Source: Pseudoalteromonas aurantia 208
GTDB lineage: Bacteria; Pseudomonadota; Gammaproteobacteria; Enterobacterales; Alteromonadaceae
Length of the DNA: 64,000 bases
NCBI RefSeq assembly: GCF_014858725.1
Contig: NZ_AQGV01000012.1
Span: 2,294,001 to 2,358,000 of the forward strand
Direction of reading: 5' to 3'
Under the pieces are notes generated by a model. That model was not told the origin of the DNA, searched no databases, and worked only from the letters and a program-made list of their open reading frames with translations. A program made the translations under genes and the position numbers. Numbering within the stretch: the stretch's first letter is position 1; each line of letters begins with the position of its first letter. Of this stretch, positions 42,920 to 51,500 are shown piece by piece.

Positions 42920-45463
42920 CTATTTAGTGAGGGCCTGTTCAACACGTTGGGTTATTTCATCACTTAACCGTAGCGCTTTAAACAGGGTAAAAATATTCTC
43001 CGTATGGGTATAATTAAAATTAACAGGTTGAGCTTGCTCTTCATTTTCACCCACAATCTTTACCCCTAATGTCAACCACCCGTCTGCGTTGAGATTTACG
43101 TCGCTGGTCAATGTATTAACCGTTAAGTTATCCAGTAACCCTATGACGGTGGTTAAACTTGGTTGTTGAGCTTTCAGGGCGTTCACCGATGCATTGTCTT
43201 CAACGACCAATTGTCCCGTGTCTACATTATAGAGTGTGCCATTTTCAATGCTAATGGCATTACCATTAATAAAGATAGGTAACTTGCCCGAAACTCTACC
43301 AGATAGCGCTATTCCCGCATCTCGGCCTGCTTCAGCAACCATACCCAAGTCAAGATCAAGCAACGACAGCGCTAATGTTTGCTGTTCAGAAAAAACGTGT
43401 AACTGGGGTAAATACACCTGTCCGTTAAAGACGTTAGCGCGCAGCTTTGCAATCGTTGCTTGCTGTCCATCAACCCAATAATCAGCCGTAATATTTGATA
43501 ACACTGCGCCTGTTCGTATTTGCTCAATGTTCAGTTTAGAATTTTCAATCTTAATATCTCCTGAACTCAGGCTTCCCGAAAAAGTGGTATCAACACCATC
43601 AATAAAGTGACTATCATACAGCACCGAAACATCTTTTAGTTGTCCTCGAAAATCAGCCTTTTGCAATGCTAAATCGCCGTCGACTTTACCATTAAAAGTA
43701 CCTTGAGTTACCTGTAATTGAGGCATAACTTGTGTCAGTAGAGGCTGTAAGTTTACAACCGGCTGCTGTGCTATTGTCAGGGTGAATGGATGACCTTGAG
43801 GGGTTAACTGATGCTCTAGCAGTAACTCTTGCTCTGCATAGCTTATAATATGCTCTAGAGATAAACTTCGATTAAAATCTCCTTGGCTCGCAATATCAAT
43901 GGCCCCAATTTTCATCGAGGGCGTTTTTATCGCATCGATGGCTGTCTGTAAACGAAATTTTGCGTGGCTTTCGCTAGTATCAAGTTTGGCATTAACAAAA
44001 AGCTGCTGTTCGACCCCTTTTATTTGTAGATCCGCGTGTTGTATTTTTCCAACGGATGACTCTGAACGCAATACCACATTTTGCAACTTATCCAGTGCCA
44101 CATTAGCCTTGGCTGATATATCAAATAACACCAACTGTTCATAATTAACCGAGTCAGTATTTAGTTCAATATTGGCATCTATTTCTGTAACATTTCCCCT
44201 ATGCGCGTCAAATTCAATAGCCGCTCTTACGTCATTAAATTGTGTACTTTCATATCTGAGCATCTGGGCCTGTACAACCCCTTTGCCCGACACGTCAAAG
44301 TTGGCACTAGCTGTAATATTTCCATTGACTGAAAACTCGATATCGCCTACTCCAGCATGCAAATTTACTCCATGAACATCCAATTCCGACGTTTGAAACG
44401 CCAAATTATTCTGTGAAGTAAACTGATGCTCATCTACTCCGACTTGTGCGCGATGTATAAATGTACCTAACGTGTTCGAACTATGTACCCAATGCCAGTC
44501 AAAAGTAAGCTGCGCTTTATTAATATCAAACTCCATATCAGTCATTGCGACCTCATCCGTTAGATTGTTATTGGCCGTTATTTTTGAAATGGCTATCGTA
44601 TCTGTTGTCCCTCTTGCTATTTTTGGAATTGAGATGTCCCATGGATGCGCTAATAGAGGCTTGACATAATTCGCATATGTTTCTGGTAAACTATCTATGC
44701 ACGTTGTACCAACCGCTTCAGTCTGTAATTTACTTAGATCAAGATCGGCTGATGCTGTAGCAACATCAAAATCAAGAAAAAGCTGACCGAATACAGTAGC
44801 TCCTACCTCGCACTGTGCCTGTGTAAAAGCGCTTTCTACATTTATATCCGCTGTTGCCTGTACAGATAACCCGGTATAAATAAAAGAGATCTGTCCTTTT
44901 AGATGTTTGATTTGTTTTGGTGTATTTCGATAAATCAATGGGCTATCTAGGTGCAATCTGACAGTTACAGCGTCTGCATTTATTGCCACCTCCCCTTTTA
45001 GGTCGCTCTCTAACCTAAACACATTCAATTGATGTTCATAGAGACCTATAGATATTGGCTTTGACAAATATTCAGTCGCAACTGTGAGCTCGTTGATACT
45101 TATTCTTGGCCGCTGTGCAATGAGTGGTATCTGCAGTGGGGTTGCGGTAACATTTTGTGATGTTGCATCCTGACTTTTTTTGTGTTGAACATCTAGCTTT
45201 CCAATCAGAGCTATCTCTCGAGAGACGATGGCATTAAATATAGTTACTATATACTCATCATTTTTTATACATAACTTTTCAACTTTTAACTCGCTCAAAC
45301 TATTCATTGACCAAGACAAACACGTAACCGAAAAAGATGCAGGTAACCCATAAGCGTTTACAGCATAACGTACTAAAAAGTTTTTATACCAAAATAAACT
45401 GAAAAGTATAATTAAACTTGGTACAGTCCATACGTGCCAGCGTTTTAATTGCATATAACCCAA
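42920..45463 (-). CDS. ydbH: YdbH, AsmA-like intermembrane phospholipid transport protein
   Basis: An 847-residue protein (E. coli YdbH is 879) with one N-terminal inner-membrane anchor (about 9-27, 'HVWTVPSLIILFSLFWY') and a long repetitive beta-strand periplasmic region typical of the YhdP/TamB/YdbH family, ending in 'GENEEQAQPVNFNYTHTENIF' and a short helix. These proteins form a hydrophobic groove that carries phospholipids to the outer membrane; YdbH is the partly redundant third member in E. coli. It is first in the ydbH-ynbE-ydbL operon. Confidence 0.93.
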   Translation of the reverse strand: MGYMQLKRWHVWTVPSLIILFSLFWYKNFLVRYAVNAYGLPASFSVTCLSWSMNSLSELKVEKLCIKNDEYIVTIFNAIVSREIALIGKLDVQHKKSQDATSQNVTATPLQIPLIAQRPRISINELTVATEYLSKPISIGLYEHQLNVFRLESDLKGEVAINADAVTVRLHLDSPLIYRNTPKQIKHLKGQISFIYTGLSVQATADINVESAFTQAQCEVGATVFGQLFLDFDVATASADLDLSKLQTEAVGTTCIDSLPETYANYVKPLLAHPWDISIPKIARGTTDTIAISKITANNNLTDEVAMTDMEFDINKAQLTFDWHWVHSSNTLGTFIHRAQVGVDEHQFTSQNNLAFQTSELDVHGVNLHAGVGDIEFSVNGNITASANFDVSGKGVVQAQMLRYESTQFNDVRAAIEFDAHRGNVTEIDANIELNTDSVNYEQLVLFDISAKANVALDKLQNVVLRSESSVGKIQHADLQIKGVEQQLFVNAKLDTSESHAKFRLQTAIDAIKTPSMKIGAIDIASQGDFNRSLSLEHIISYAEQELLLEHQLTPQGHPFTLTIAQQPVVNLQPLLTQVMPQLQVTQGTFNGKVDGDLALQKADFRGQLKDVSVLYDSHFIDGVDTTFSGSLSSGDIKIENSKLNIEQIRTGAVLSNITADYWVDGQQATIAKLRANVFNGQVYLPQLHVFSEQQTLALSLLDLDLGMVAEAGRDAGIALSGRVSGKLPIFINGNAISIENGTLYNVDTGQLVVEDNASVNALKAQQPSLTTVIGLLDNLTVNTLTSDVNLNADGWLTLGVKIVGENEEQAQPVNFNYTHTENIFTLFKALRLSDEITQRVEQALTK

Positions 45464-45604
45464 AAATTCCTGTGTTTTACCACTATTCCTTGGCTATCTT
45501 ACGTTAATTTAGCGCTGAAGTATCCGCCATTGTGTAAGAAGTTGTAGACTGTTGAGCTATTGGGTTTTGAACTGTGCGATGCATCATTAAGCCAATGTCC
45601 ACAC

Positions 45605-45637
45605 AAAAAAATGCCAGCTCAAAGTATAAAAGCTGGC
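45605..45637 (-). terminator. Terminator of ibpA
   Basis: On the minus strand GCCAGCT (45637-45631) pairs with AGCTGGC (45619-45613), followed by A and a U7 run (45611-45605). A first weaker hairpin AACTTGG (45665-45671) / CCAAGTT (45681-45687) stands between it and the ibpA stop. Nothing else is seen in 45464-45703 apart from the ydbH leader. Confidence 0.85.
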
Positions 45638-45703
45638 TTAACATTACTTAATATTGTGAGTTGAAACTTGGCCAACCTGACCAAGTTATCGTTTGACGAG
45701 TAA

Positions 45704-46150
45704 CTAATTACTTTCAATCAATTTACTTTTTCTGATTGCTATCTTCTGAGGTTTTAACGCTTCAGGAACCTCTCTTTCTAAATCAATTACAAGCAAACCG
45801 TTATCTAACTGAGCTGCGATCACTTTAACATGATCTCCTAATTGGAACTTCCGCTCAAAATTACGCTCGGCAATGCCTTGATGAATAAATTTACGCTCGG
45901 CTTGGCTCACTTTATCAGCCTTAACACCAGCTACTTTTAAGGTATTGTTTTCAGACTCAATATTAAGCTCTTGCTCTGAAAAGCCTGCTACTGCCATCGT
46001 AATTTGATATTTATCTTGATCAAGCGCCTCAATATTATAAGGCGGAAAGCTCGGCTGCTTATCGGTACGTGCAGCGGCATCCATTAAAGATGCTAAATGA
46101 TCAAAACCAATGAATGAACGGTATAGTGGAGATAAATCTACGGTACGCAT
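45704..46150 (-). CDS. ibpA: Small heat-shock protein (IbpA/Hsp20)
   Basis: A 148-residue Hsp20 holdase that binds aggregating proteins for later refolding by DnaK/ClpB. The N-terminal 'LSPLYRSFIGFDHLASLMDAA' resembles E. coli IbpA. The alpha-crystallin domain (about 38-128) includes 'YQITMAVAGFSEQELNIE' and 'IAERNFERKFQLGDHVKV', followed by 'GLLVIDLEREVPEALKP' and the IxI-like tail 'KIAIRK'. It is a single gene with a sigma32-like promoter (46280-46303) and a leader that can mask its SD (see 46153-46178), as in ROSE-type thermosensors. Confidence 0.95.
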   Translation of the reverse strand: MRTVDLSPLYRSFIGFDHLASLMDAAARTDKQPSFPPYNIEALDQDKYQITMAVAGFSEQELNIESENNTLKVAGVKADKVSQAERKFIHQGIAERNFERKFQLGDHVKVIAAQLDNGLLVIDLEREVPEALKPQKIAIRKSKLIESN

Positions 46151-46152
46151 AA

Positions 46153-46178
46153 TGCTATCCTCTAAATAAGCGATAAAC
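46153..46178 (-). ncRNA. Candidate ROSE-like RNA thermometer in the ibpA leader
   Basis: In the mRNA (minus strand) the SD AGGA (46161-46158) is preceded, across a 7-base loop, by UCGCU (46173-46169). This is the ROSE motif U(U/C)GCU, which pairs with AGGA through a bulged or G-G pairing. Outside it A-U, U-A and U-G pairs extend the stem. The leader from the predicted sigma32 start is about 120 bases, in the range of ROSE elements, which are known to control ibpA in E. coli and rhizobia. Confidence 0.5.
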
Positions 46179-46240
46179 GTTACTTTTCTTCTTAAAGAAC
46201 CAAAAATAACGTAATAAAAATATAAAAAATATTAAATTAA

Positions 46241-46270
46241 TATGAAGGTCCTACATGAGCCACCTTCATA
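46241..46270 (-). other. Perfect 9-bp inverted repeat at the 5' end of the ibpA leader
   Basis: TATGAAGGT (46241-46249) and ACCTTCATA (46262-46270) are perfect arms with a 12-base loop, followed on the minus strand by A/T-rich sequence with U-runs. It may be the first hairpin of the ibpA leader or the terminator of dapE (stop at 46320). Confidence 0.5.
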
Positions 46271-46279
46271 ATCCTATCT

Positions 46280-46303
46280 ATGGTCGGCAAATGCTTTTTC
46301 AAG
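46280..46303 (-). promoter_or_regulatory. Sigma32-like promoter of ibpA
   Basis: On the minus strand CTTGAA (46303-46298), followed after 12 bases by GACCAT (46285-46280). It matches the heat-shock consensus CTTGAA-N(11-16)-CCCCAT at -35 fully and at -10 in four of six. The implied start is near 46272. Confidence 0.5.
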
Positions 46304-46319
46304 GCCCCACTTCAATTTT

Positions 46320-47507
46320 TTATATTGCGCTATTTGAGCCAATGAAGAATCGTGCGAGCACTCCTCTGTAAATTTTTTCTACCTGTTTCAAATCAGCAAT
46401 TGGCACATGCTCATTAGTTTGATGAATTGTATGATTTCGAACCCCACACTCAACGACTTGGGTAAAGTCGCTGGAAAAAAACCGCCCATCCGATGTTCCA
46501 CCAGCAGTGCTTAATGCCGGGTACTGTGCAGTCACACTCGCTACCGCGCTTTCTACCATTGATAAAAAACACCCTTGCCCTTTATTACCCGTGTAATAAG
46601 GCTCGCATGGTCGTTCCCACTTCACAGAAATATTTGCATTCCACTTACTAAGGGCTGATAGCACGAGCGATTGTATCTGTTTACTATCATAAGCATGACT
46701 ATATCTAATATTAAATGTAACCTCACATTCACTCGGCACGAGGTTATCAATAATATTTGGTACTGATATGCCTGTTACTTGCAAATGGGTTTTTGAACCT
46801 GCAGCATCTTTCCACCATGTTAAGTTCGCCAATGCAGATACAATATCACCTGCAATATGTGCTGCATTCACCGTATTTTCAGGGTAAGCCACATGGCCTG
46901 CGATCCCCGACACTAGCACTCGTGCTGATAATGCACCCCTGCGCCCATTCTTAATCGTATCACCAACGTGCTTATCCGAAGTCGGCTCCCCCACCAAACA
47001 CCCATTTAATTGAACATTGTGTTGTTGTAAGTGCGCCGCAATATATTTTGAACCATGCTCAGCTTCCCCTTCCTCATCAGACGTTATGAGCCAATAAAAG
47101 GTACCAATAGCATGTTCATGATGCTGACATAACCTCTCTGTCGCACAGAGCATAGCGGCAATTCCACCTTTCATATCTGCCGCACCGCGTCCATATACAC
47201 TGTCATTCACAACTTCACCTTGAAACGGATCGACAATCCATCCTACGCTCTTCGCAGGCACCACATCAACATGCCCTGAAAAAGCCATAACAGGCCCAGC
47301 CCCAAAACATCGCTTTGCTATCAAGTTTTTAACGCCATGCTGCGATGTTAAAGCATCAATTTCAAACCCAAGCAATTGCAACTCATTGGCAAGCCAGTCA
47401 ATAGTGCCTGCATCATTAGGTGTAATTGACGGAGCCTGTATCAGTGTTTGCAACCTTGTAACAAGCATATCCTGTGCCGAGCTTTGTAAAACGGTTTGCT
47501 GAGCCAT
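46320..47507 (-). CDS. dapE: Succinyl-diaminopimelate desuccinylase
   Basis: An M20-family zinc enzyme that removes the succinyl group added by DapD. Counting from the upstream in-frame TTG at 47519, zinc ligands are H83 and D115 in 'SGHVDVVPA' and 'RGAADMKGG', the catalytic pair is E149/E150 ('TSDEEGEAEHG'), and the 'GEPTSDKHVGDTIKNGRRGALS' region is family-specific. I chose the ATG at 47507 (395 residues); neither start has a strong SD. It is a single gene upstream of ibpA on the same strand. Confidence 0.93.
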   Translation of the reverse strand: MAQQTVLQSSAQDMLVTRLQTLIQAPSITPNDAGTIDWLANELQLLGFEIDALTSQHGVKNLIAKRCFGAGPVMAFSGHVDVVPAKSVGWIVDPFQGEVVNDSVYGRGAADMKGGIAAMLCATERLCQHHEHAIGTFYWLITSDEEGEAEHGSKYIAAHLQQHNVQLNGCLVGEPTSDKHVGDTIKNGRRGALSARVLVSGIAGHVAYPENTVNAAHIAGDIVSALANLTWWKDAAGSKTHLQVTGISVPNIIDNLVPSECEVTFNIRYSHAYDSKQIQSLVLSALSKWNANISVKWERPCEPYYTGNKGQGCFLSMVESAVASVTAQYPALSTAGGTSDGRFFSSDFTQVVECGVRNHTIHQTNEHVPIADLKQVEKIYRGVLARFFIGSNSAI

Positions 47508-47669
47508 GACAATACTCAAAATAGCGAAAAGACCCTACCTATTACAGCGCCTAATTATTGCACTTTAATGGCGTAATTATGTCGCTTTTAGGTCACTTAC
47601 GAAGGTAATGCAAAAAATCAATGTAGGCCATCGACGCTTAATTATTTGCAAAACTTAATCCAAATCAAA

Positions 47670-47689
47670 CTTTCAGAAACTTCTGAAAG
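47670..47689. promoter_or_regulatory. Perfect palindrome upstream of ompW-like gene
   Basis: CTTTCAGAA (47670-47678) and TTCTGAAAG (47681-47689) are perfect 9-bp arms separated by two bases, 100 bases upstream of the ompW-like start and 160 upstream of dapE (divergent). It has the size and symmetry of a dimeric regulator operator; the protein is unknown. The rest of 47520-47790 shows nothing else. Confidence 0.45.
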
Positions 47690-47790
47690 AACACAATTTA
47701 AAATTTGATCTAGAACAATTTTATAAAAAAATAACGCTATAACATGGGGCCAACAAAGCAAATTACCTTGCAGAGATTCAGGAGATGAAA

Positions 47791-48441
47791 ATGAAAAAAT
47801 TTAGCGCAGTACTACTATCAACATGCTTGGTTGCAACCCCATTTGCTCAAGCTAAACTAAGCGTGAATGTAGGTGCTATTAATGTAAACCCTACCAGTAC
47901 AGCTTCTGCAATTGACCAAAACAAAGCGCTTGGTTTAGTTGCTGACTCAGATACACAACTGGGTATTACGTTTGACTATCAATATTCAGACAATATCGTA
48001 TTTGAACTCATTGCAGCCACCCCCTTTTCACATACGGTAAATGGCGCGGGTGGATTACAAGGTGCCGAAATCGCGAAAGTAAAGCAACTTCCTCCTACTT
48101 TGTTAGCCCAGTACCACTTTTTAGATGCCGGTGCGAAGTTTCGACCATTCATTGGGGTTGGCGTTAACTACACAGTCTTTTTTGATGAAGAGCCAACAGC
48201 CGCATTAAAAGCGACATTGGGAACAAATGATGTAAAAGTCGATTTAGATAACTCTTTCGGTTTTGCCGTACAAGCGGGCTTCAATTACCAACTCAATGAT
48301 AAGTGGGGCATCCACGCAATGCTATCAAAAATGGATATCGACACTGACGCTACCGTGTACGCTGATGGTAAAAAAGCGCTCACGTCAGATGTTGAGATTG
48401 ACCCCGTTGTCGCCATGCTTGGCATTAAGTATAAGTTCTAG
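47791..48441 (+). CDS. ompW: OmpW-family outer-membrane porin
   Basis: An eight-stranded OmpW-type outer-membrane protein of 216 residues (signal peptide about 1-22, ending 'TPFAQA'), thought to let small hydrophobic compounds cross. Typical features are 'LSVNVGAINVNP', 'DTQLGITFDYQYSDNIVFELIAATPFSH', 'KQLPPTLLAQYHF', 'FRPFIGVGVNYT', and the terminal 'IDPVVAMLGIKYKF' ending in Phe. Start 47791 is chosen because the SD GGAG (47781-47784) leaves no room for the ATG at 47785. Confidence 0.92.
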   Translation: MKKFSAVLLSTCLVATPFAQAKLSVNVGAINVNPTSTASAIDQNKALGLVADSDTQLGITFDYQYSDNIVFELIAATPFSHTVNGAGGLQGAEIAKVKQLPPTLLAQYHFLDAGAKFRPFIGVGVNYTVFFDEEPTAALKATLGTNDVKVDLDNSFGFAVQAGFNYQLNDKWGIHAMLSKMDIDTDATVYADGKKALTSDVEIDPVVAMLGIKYKF

Positions 48442-48473
48442 AATCGTTTCAACCAGTACTTTTCTCAATCATC

Positions 48474-48500
48474 AAGGCCATGTTTAATGGCCTTTTATTT
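48474..48500. terminator. Terminator after the ompW-like gene
   Basis: AAGGCCAT (48474-48481) and ATGGCCTT (48487-48494) form a stem with a 5-base loop, followed by TTATTT. It overlaps the stop of the convergent thioesterase gene. Confidence 0.88.
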
Positions 48501-49031
48501 TGCTAAATTGCTGCTTTTCTTCGCCTCTAGCATCGCTTTCCAGTGCATAATTTCTACAGGCATTTCTGGTGTATCTCCTTTGTAGCCCGCTACCTCTAAC
48601 ATTTCTTCTATCGGAACAATACCATGCTTATGACGAAAAACGCCTCGCACAAATGCAATTGCATGTAGCCCTCGCTCCGAATGAAACTTTTGTTCTATAT
48701 AAAAGTATTTATGGTCCCAGCTTACTAGTTTTGTGGTGACGGTAAACTTTTGAAATGGCTTAATATCTCGTATATAAGTTATCGCTGTAGCATTAACAAT
48801 AGGAAACCAGCGACGTTTCATTACTTCACTGAATAGCCCCATTTTCTCTGTCATCCAAGTTCGGGCTAAATCCATAAAAGCAAGATATCGTGAATTGGTG
48901 AGGTGTAAATTGATATCACAATCACTTGGCATCACTTTAAAATCAATATCAACTGGATCTAATAAAGGCTGAGTTAATTTATTATTCTTGATTTTTAAGA
49001 AAAGTAATAATAGTCGAAAATACAGATTCAT
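48495..49031 (-). CDS. Acyl-CoA thioesterase-like hotdog protein
   Basis: A 178-residue protein of the 4HBT/hotdog thioesterase group (Them6/YbgC-like). The motif 'MPSDCDINLHLTNSRYLAFMDLARTW' with a conserved Asp/Asn-His region marks the active-site helix start, and 'ATAITYIRDIKPFQKFTVTTKLVSWDHKYFYIEQKF' the central strands. It is likely cytoplasmic, acting on acyl-CoA or acyl-ACP. It is a single gene convergent with ompW, with a hydrophobic/basic N-terminus ('MNLYFRLLLLFLKIKN') that may associate with membrane. Confidence 0.8.
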   Translation of the reverse strand: MNLYFRLLLLFLKIKNNKLTQPLLDPVDIDFKVMPSDCDINLHLTNSRYLAFMDLARTWMTEKMGLFSEVMKRRWFPIVNATAITYIRDIKPFQKFTVTTKLVSWDHKYFYIEQKFHSERGLHAIAFVRGVFRHKHGIVPIEEMLEVAGYKGDTPEMPVEIMHWKAMLEAKKSSNLAK

Positions 49032-49164
49032 AAAATGGTCTTACCAGTTTGCATGGCACTTCATTCTATCATAGCCGCTTACACTCACAAGTATTACTTG
49101 ATCCGAATGAAACACTAAACTAGGCTTAGTACAGTGTTATAACGATTTGATCATAGGGGAAAAC

Positions 49165-49653
49165 ATGCGTAAATTTAAGATCTTACTGTCAGCTGCGTTA
49201 TTTGCTTTTTCACCTTTCAGCTATGCAGATTTTGATTTTAAAGGACCTGGTGAACTGCGCTTTTCTGGCGGTGCATCAAAGGGATTTTATTTTGGTTTTG
49301 GTTGGGAAAGCGATATTAAAAAATTTCGTATTGGCCCAAAACGTTACAATATGTCTGAAATCCCAGAGTCATATTCCATCGCAATTACACTCAGCAAAGA
49401 TGAAAGTAATGTGTGGATCCAAGAATTTTACAAAGGCTTTATCGATGAATTCAGCTGGACATTAGGTAAAAACAAATTGTCGCTGCGTAAAGGAGACTTT
49501 AGCAGTGATGTTAAAGGCAGTTATGTACTTACACTCAATGGTATTGACTACTTTTTTGCGCGAAATAACATTAGTATCGATGTAATTTTTGAAGATAATG
49601 GCATCAAGTATATCAAGCTAGAAGGTGTTATTAAGAATATGGGGACTAAATAA
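49165..49653 (+). CDS. Unknown secreted protein
   Basis: A 162-residue protein with a clear signal peptide (about 1-21, 'LLSAALFAFSPFSYA'). The mature part is rich in Gly, Phe and Trp strands ('FKGPGELRFSGGASKGFYFGFGWE'-like opening, then 'WIQEFYKGFIDEFSWTLGKNKLSLRKGDF'), suggesting a beta-rich periplasmic or surface protein. No cysteine and no family is recognised. SD AGGGG precedes the ATG at 49165, which is preferred to the TTG at 49147. It converges on tyrR. Confidence 0.75.
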   Translation: MRKFKILLSAALFAFSPFSYADFDFKGPGELRFSGGASKGFYFGFGWESDIKKFRIGPKRYNMSEIPESYSIAITLSKDESNVWIQEFYKGFIDEFSWTLGKNKLSLRKGDFSSDVKGSYVLTLNGIDYFFARNNISIDVIFEDNGIKYIKLEGVIKNMGTK

Positions 49654-49669
49654 CACCTGATTTGAAAGT

Positions 49670-49701
49670 GTGTAGGCTGTTACCTACACCTTCACTGTTT
49701 T
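49670..49701. terminator. Convergent terminator between the unknown secreted gene and tyrR
   Basis: GTGTAGG (49670-49676) and CCTACAC (49683-49689) form a stem with a 6-base loop; a T-run (49698-49702) follows on the plus strand. It overlaps the tyrR stop at 49684. Confidence 0.7.
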
Positions 49702-51240
49702 TCTGTTAATGCCATATTCTCTTAGTTTATTCGCAACCGCCGTATGGCTCAGGCCTAACCTTTTCGCTAGTTGTCGAGAACTCGGATATGCGGGATAAAG
49801 CTTACGTAATAACGTTGCTTCAAAGCGTTTTACTGCCTGCTCTAACGACCCTTCAAAGTCTGATTCAAGATACCCTAAATCATGAGTGAAGGTCGGTAGT
49901 TGCATATGCTCAACACGCAATTGCTTATCATCGAGTAACGACACAGCTCGATAGATAGAGTTTTCTAATTGGCGTATATTTCCAGGCCAAGGGTACTGTT
50001 CTAGAAACTCGAGGCAATCACTGTCTAGTAAAGGAGCAACTTGGCCATTCTGCTGCGCGTACTTTTGAATAAAGTGCTCTGCTAGCGGGCCAACATCTGC
50101 CTTTCGGTCTCGTAACGGCGCGATCTCCAAAGTCAGTACATTGATTCGATAATACAGGTCTTCTCGAAAACTCCCCTCTTGTACCATCGCTGGCAAATCT
50201 TTTTGTGTAGCCGCTACAATCCTAACATTGACTTTAACTTCGTTTTCATCCCCGACTTTTCTAAATGTACCGTCTTGCAAAAAGCGTAGTAACTTGGTCT
50301 GTAATTGGCGAGACATTTCCCCCACTTCATCCAAAAATACAGTGCCGCCATCAGCTTGTTCAAGTACACCTCGTTTCGGAGCAGCATTATCTTCATATCC
50401 GGCATAACCGAATAGCTCAGACTCAGCAACATCATCAGGCAACGAAGCACAAGAAAGTGCTATAAACGGCTTGAGCGATCGATTTGACGCATAGTGACAT
50501 GCTCTTGCCAGTAGCTCTTTACCTGTCCCTGTTTCACCCGTAATTAATATTGGCGCTTCCAGCTGCGCCATTTTTCGCGCTTCGCGTACAACCCGTCGCA
50601 TCGCGGTACTATGATTATGGATAGTCGCAAAACTTTCTTGTCCGTATCGCCTAAACGCACTCACTTGCTGCCCTAATCGGCTTTGTGACTTAATATTAAT
50701 TACCGCACCAGCTAACACATCCCCTTCTGGACCTTGAGGCACTGCGATCGGTAATATATCAGCAATATAATCCTCACCACCAACCTCGACTCGCGTTGTT
50801 TGACCTAATACTTCTTTCCCTTCTAGCCATCGAGTAAAATTAAACCCTTTCAATAAATTATTGATGTTTTCACCAATAATATCTGAATCTGGGAGGTTAA
50901 TATCTTTACTCGCCGCATCATTACAATGCCTCACCCAGCCTTTCGCATCAATTGAAATGACCCCATCAGGCAATGCACTGAGCAAAGTGTTTAACTCATT
51001 ATGTTCACGTTCCGATGGTAAAAAAGCCGTCGTTCTCACGTCTTCGACCCCATCAATAAGGCGAATCTCAGGCATAATCTTTTGAAACTGTTCAAATTCA
51101 ATCGGTGGAAAGCTAACGTACATTCTGCAATTAACAGAATCCACTTCAATACCTTTCAAATCAACTTGGTAATTGACTAATATATTGAGTATTTCCTGAG
51201 CAATACCGATACGGTCTGCACAATGAATTTCAAGACGCAT
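49684..51240 (-). CDS. tyrR: Transcriptional regulator TyrR (PhhR-type)
   Basis: A 518-residue aromatic-amino-acid regulator from the ATG at 51240, where the protein begins 'MRLEIHCADRIG' as TyrR does; GAGG precedes it. Domains in order are ACT (about 1-70), PAS (about 75-165), AAA+ ('GETGTGKE' Walker A near 220, 'GGTVFLDEVGEM' Walker B) and a C-terminal Fis-type HTH ('SSRQLAKRLGLSHTAVANKLREY'). GAFTGA is absent from the AAA+ loop, normal for TyrR, which works with sigma70. It may control phhAB through the boxes at 1.7 kb and itself through a weak box at 51312-51329. Confidence 0.95.
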   Translation of the reverse strand: MRLEIHCADRIGIAQEILNILVNYQVDLKGIEVDSVNCRMYVSFPPIEFEQFQKIMPEIRLIDGVEDVRTTAFLPSEREHNELNTLLSALPDGVISIDAKGWVRHCNDAASKDINLPDSDIIGENINNLLKGFNFTRWLEGKEVLGQTTRVEVGGEDYIADILPIAVPQGPEGDVLAGAVINIKSQSRLGQQVSAFRRYGQESFATIHNHSTAMRRVVREARKMAQLEAPILITGETGTGKELLARACHYASNRSLKPFIALSCASLPDDVAESELFGYAGYEDNAAPKRGVLEQADGGTVFLDEVGEMSRQLQTKLLRFLQDGTFRKVGDENEVKVNVRIVAATQKDLPAMVQEGSFREDLYYRINVLTLEIAPLRDRKADVGPLAEHFIQKYAQQNGQVAPLLDSDCLEFLEQYPWPGNIRQLENSIYRAVSLLDDKQLRVEHMQLPTFTHDLGYLESDFEGSLEQAVKRFEATLLRKLYPAYPSSRQLAKRLGLSHTAVANKLREYGINRKTVKV

Positions 51241-51311
51241 TCGTTCCTCAAAAAGGGGTGTTATCAATTTAGCGCGATCATACTCTAAGAATAGTCACTG
51301 GACTAGAAAAA

Positions 51312-51329
51312 TGTAAACTATTTTGCACA
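51312..51329 (-). promoter_or_regulatory. Weak candidate TyrR box upstream of tyrR
   Basis: TGTAAA-N6-TGCACA matches TGTAAA-N6-TTTACA at 10 of 12 positions: one half is perfect, the other keeps four of six. It lies about 70-90 bases upstream of the tyrR start. E. coli tyrR is autoregulated. Confidence 0.35.
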
Positions 51330-51500
51330 ATAAGGTCTATACTCTTAATTAACATTCAAATTGTACAGCTATCACCACACAGCCATTCATTTCATCTGAA
51401 TAAATATTTAAACAGTCTGTTGTTATGACAATAATTAAATTACAATACTAAAGGATGGATTTATGTATTAATAATGTTTTATTTTTAGGTCCGAGGCTAT

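Noticed and set aside
49684..51240. Missing GAFTGA in the AAA+ domain as a sign of a broken sigma54 activator
   Set aside because: Absence of GAFTGA is normal in TyrR, which acts on sigma70 promoters.
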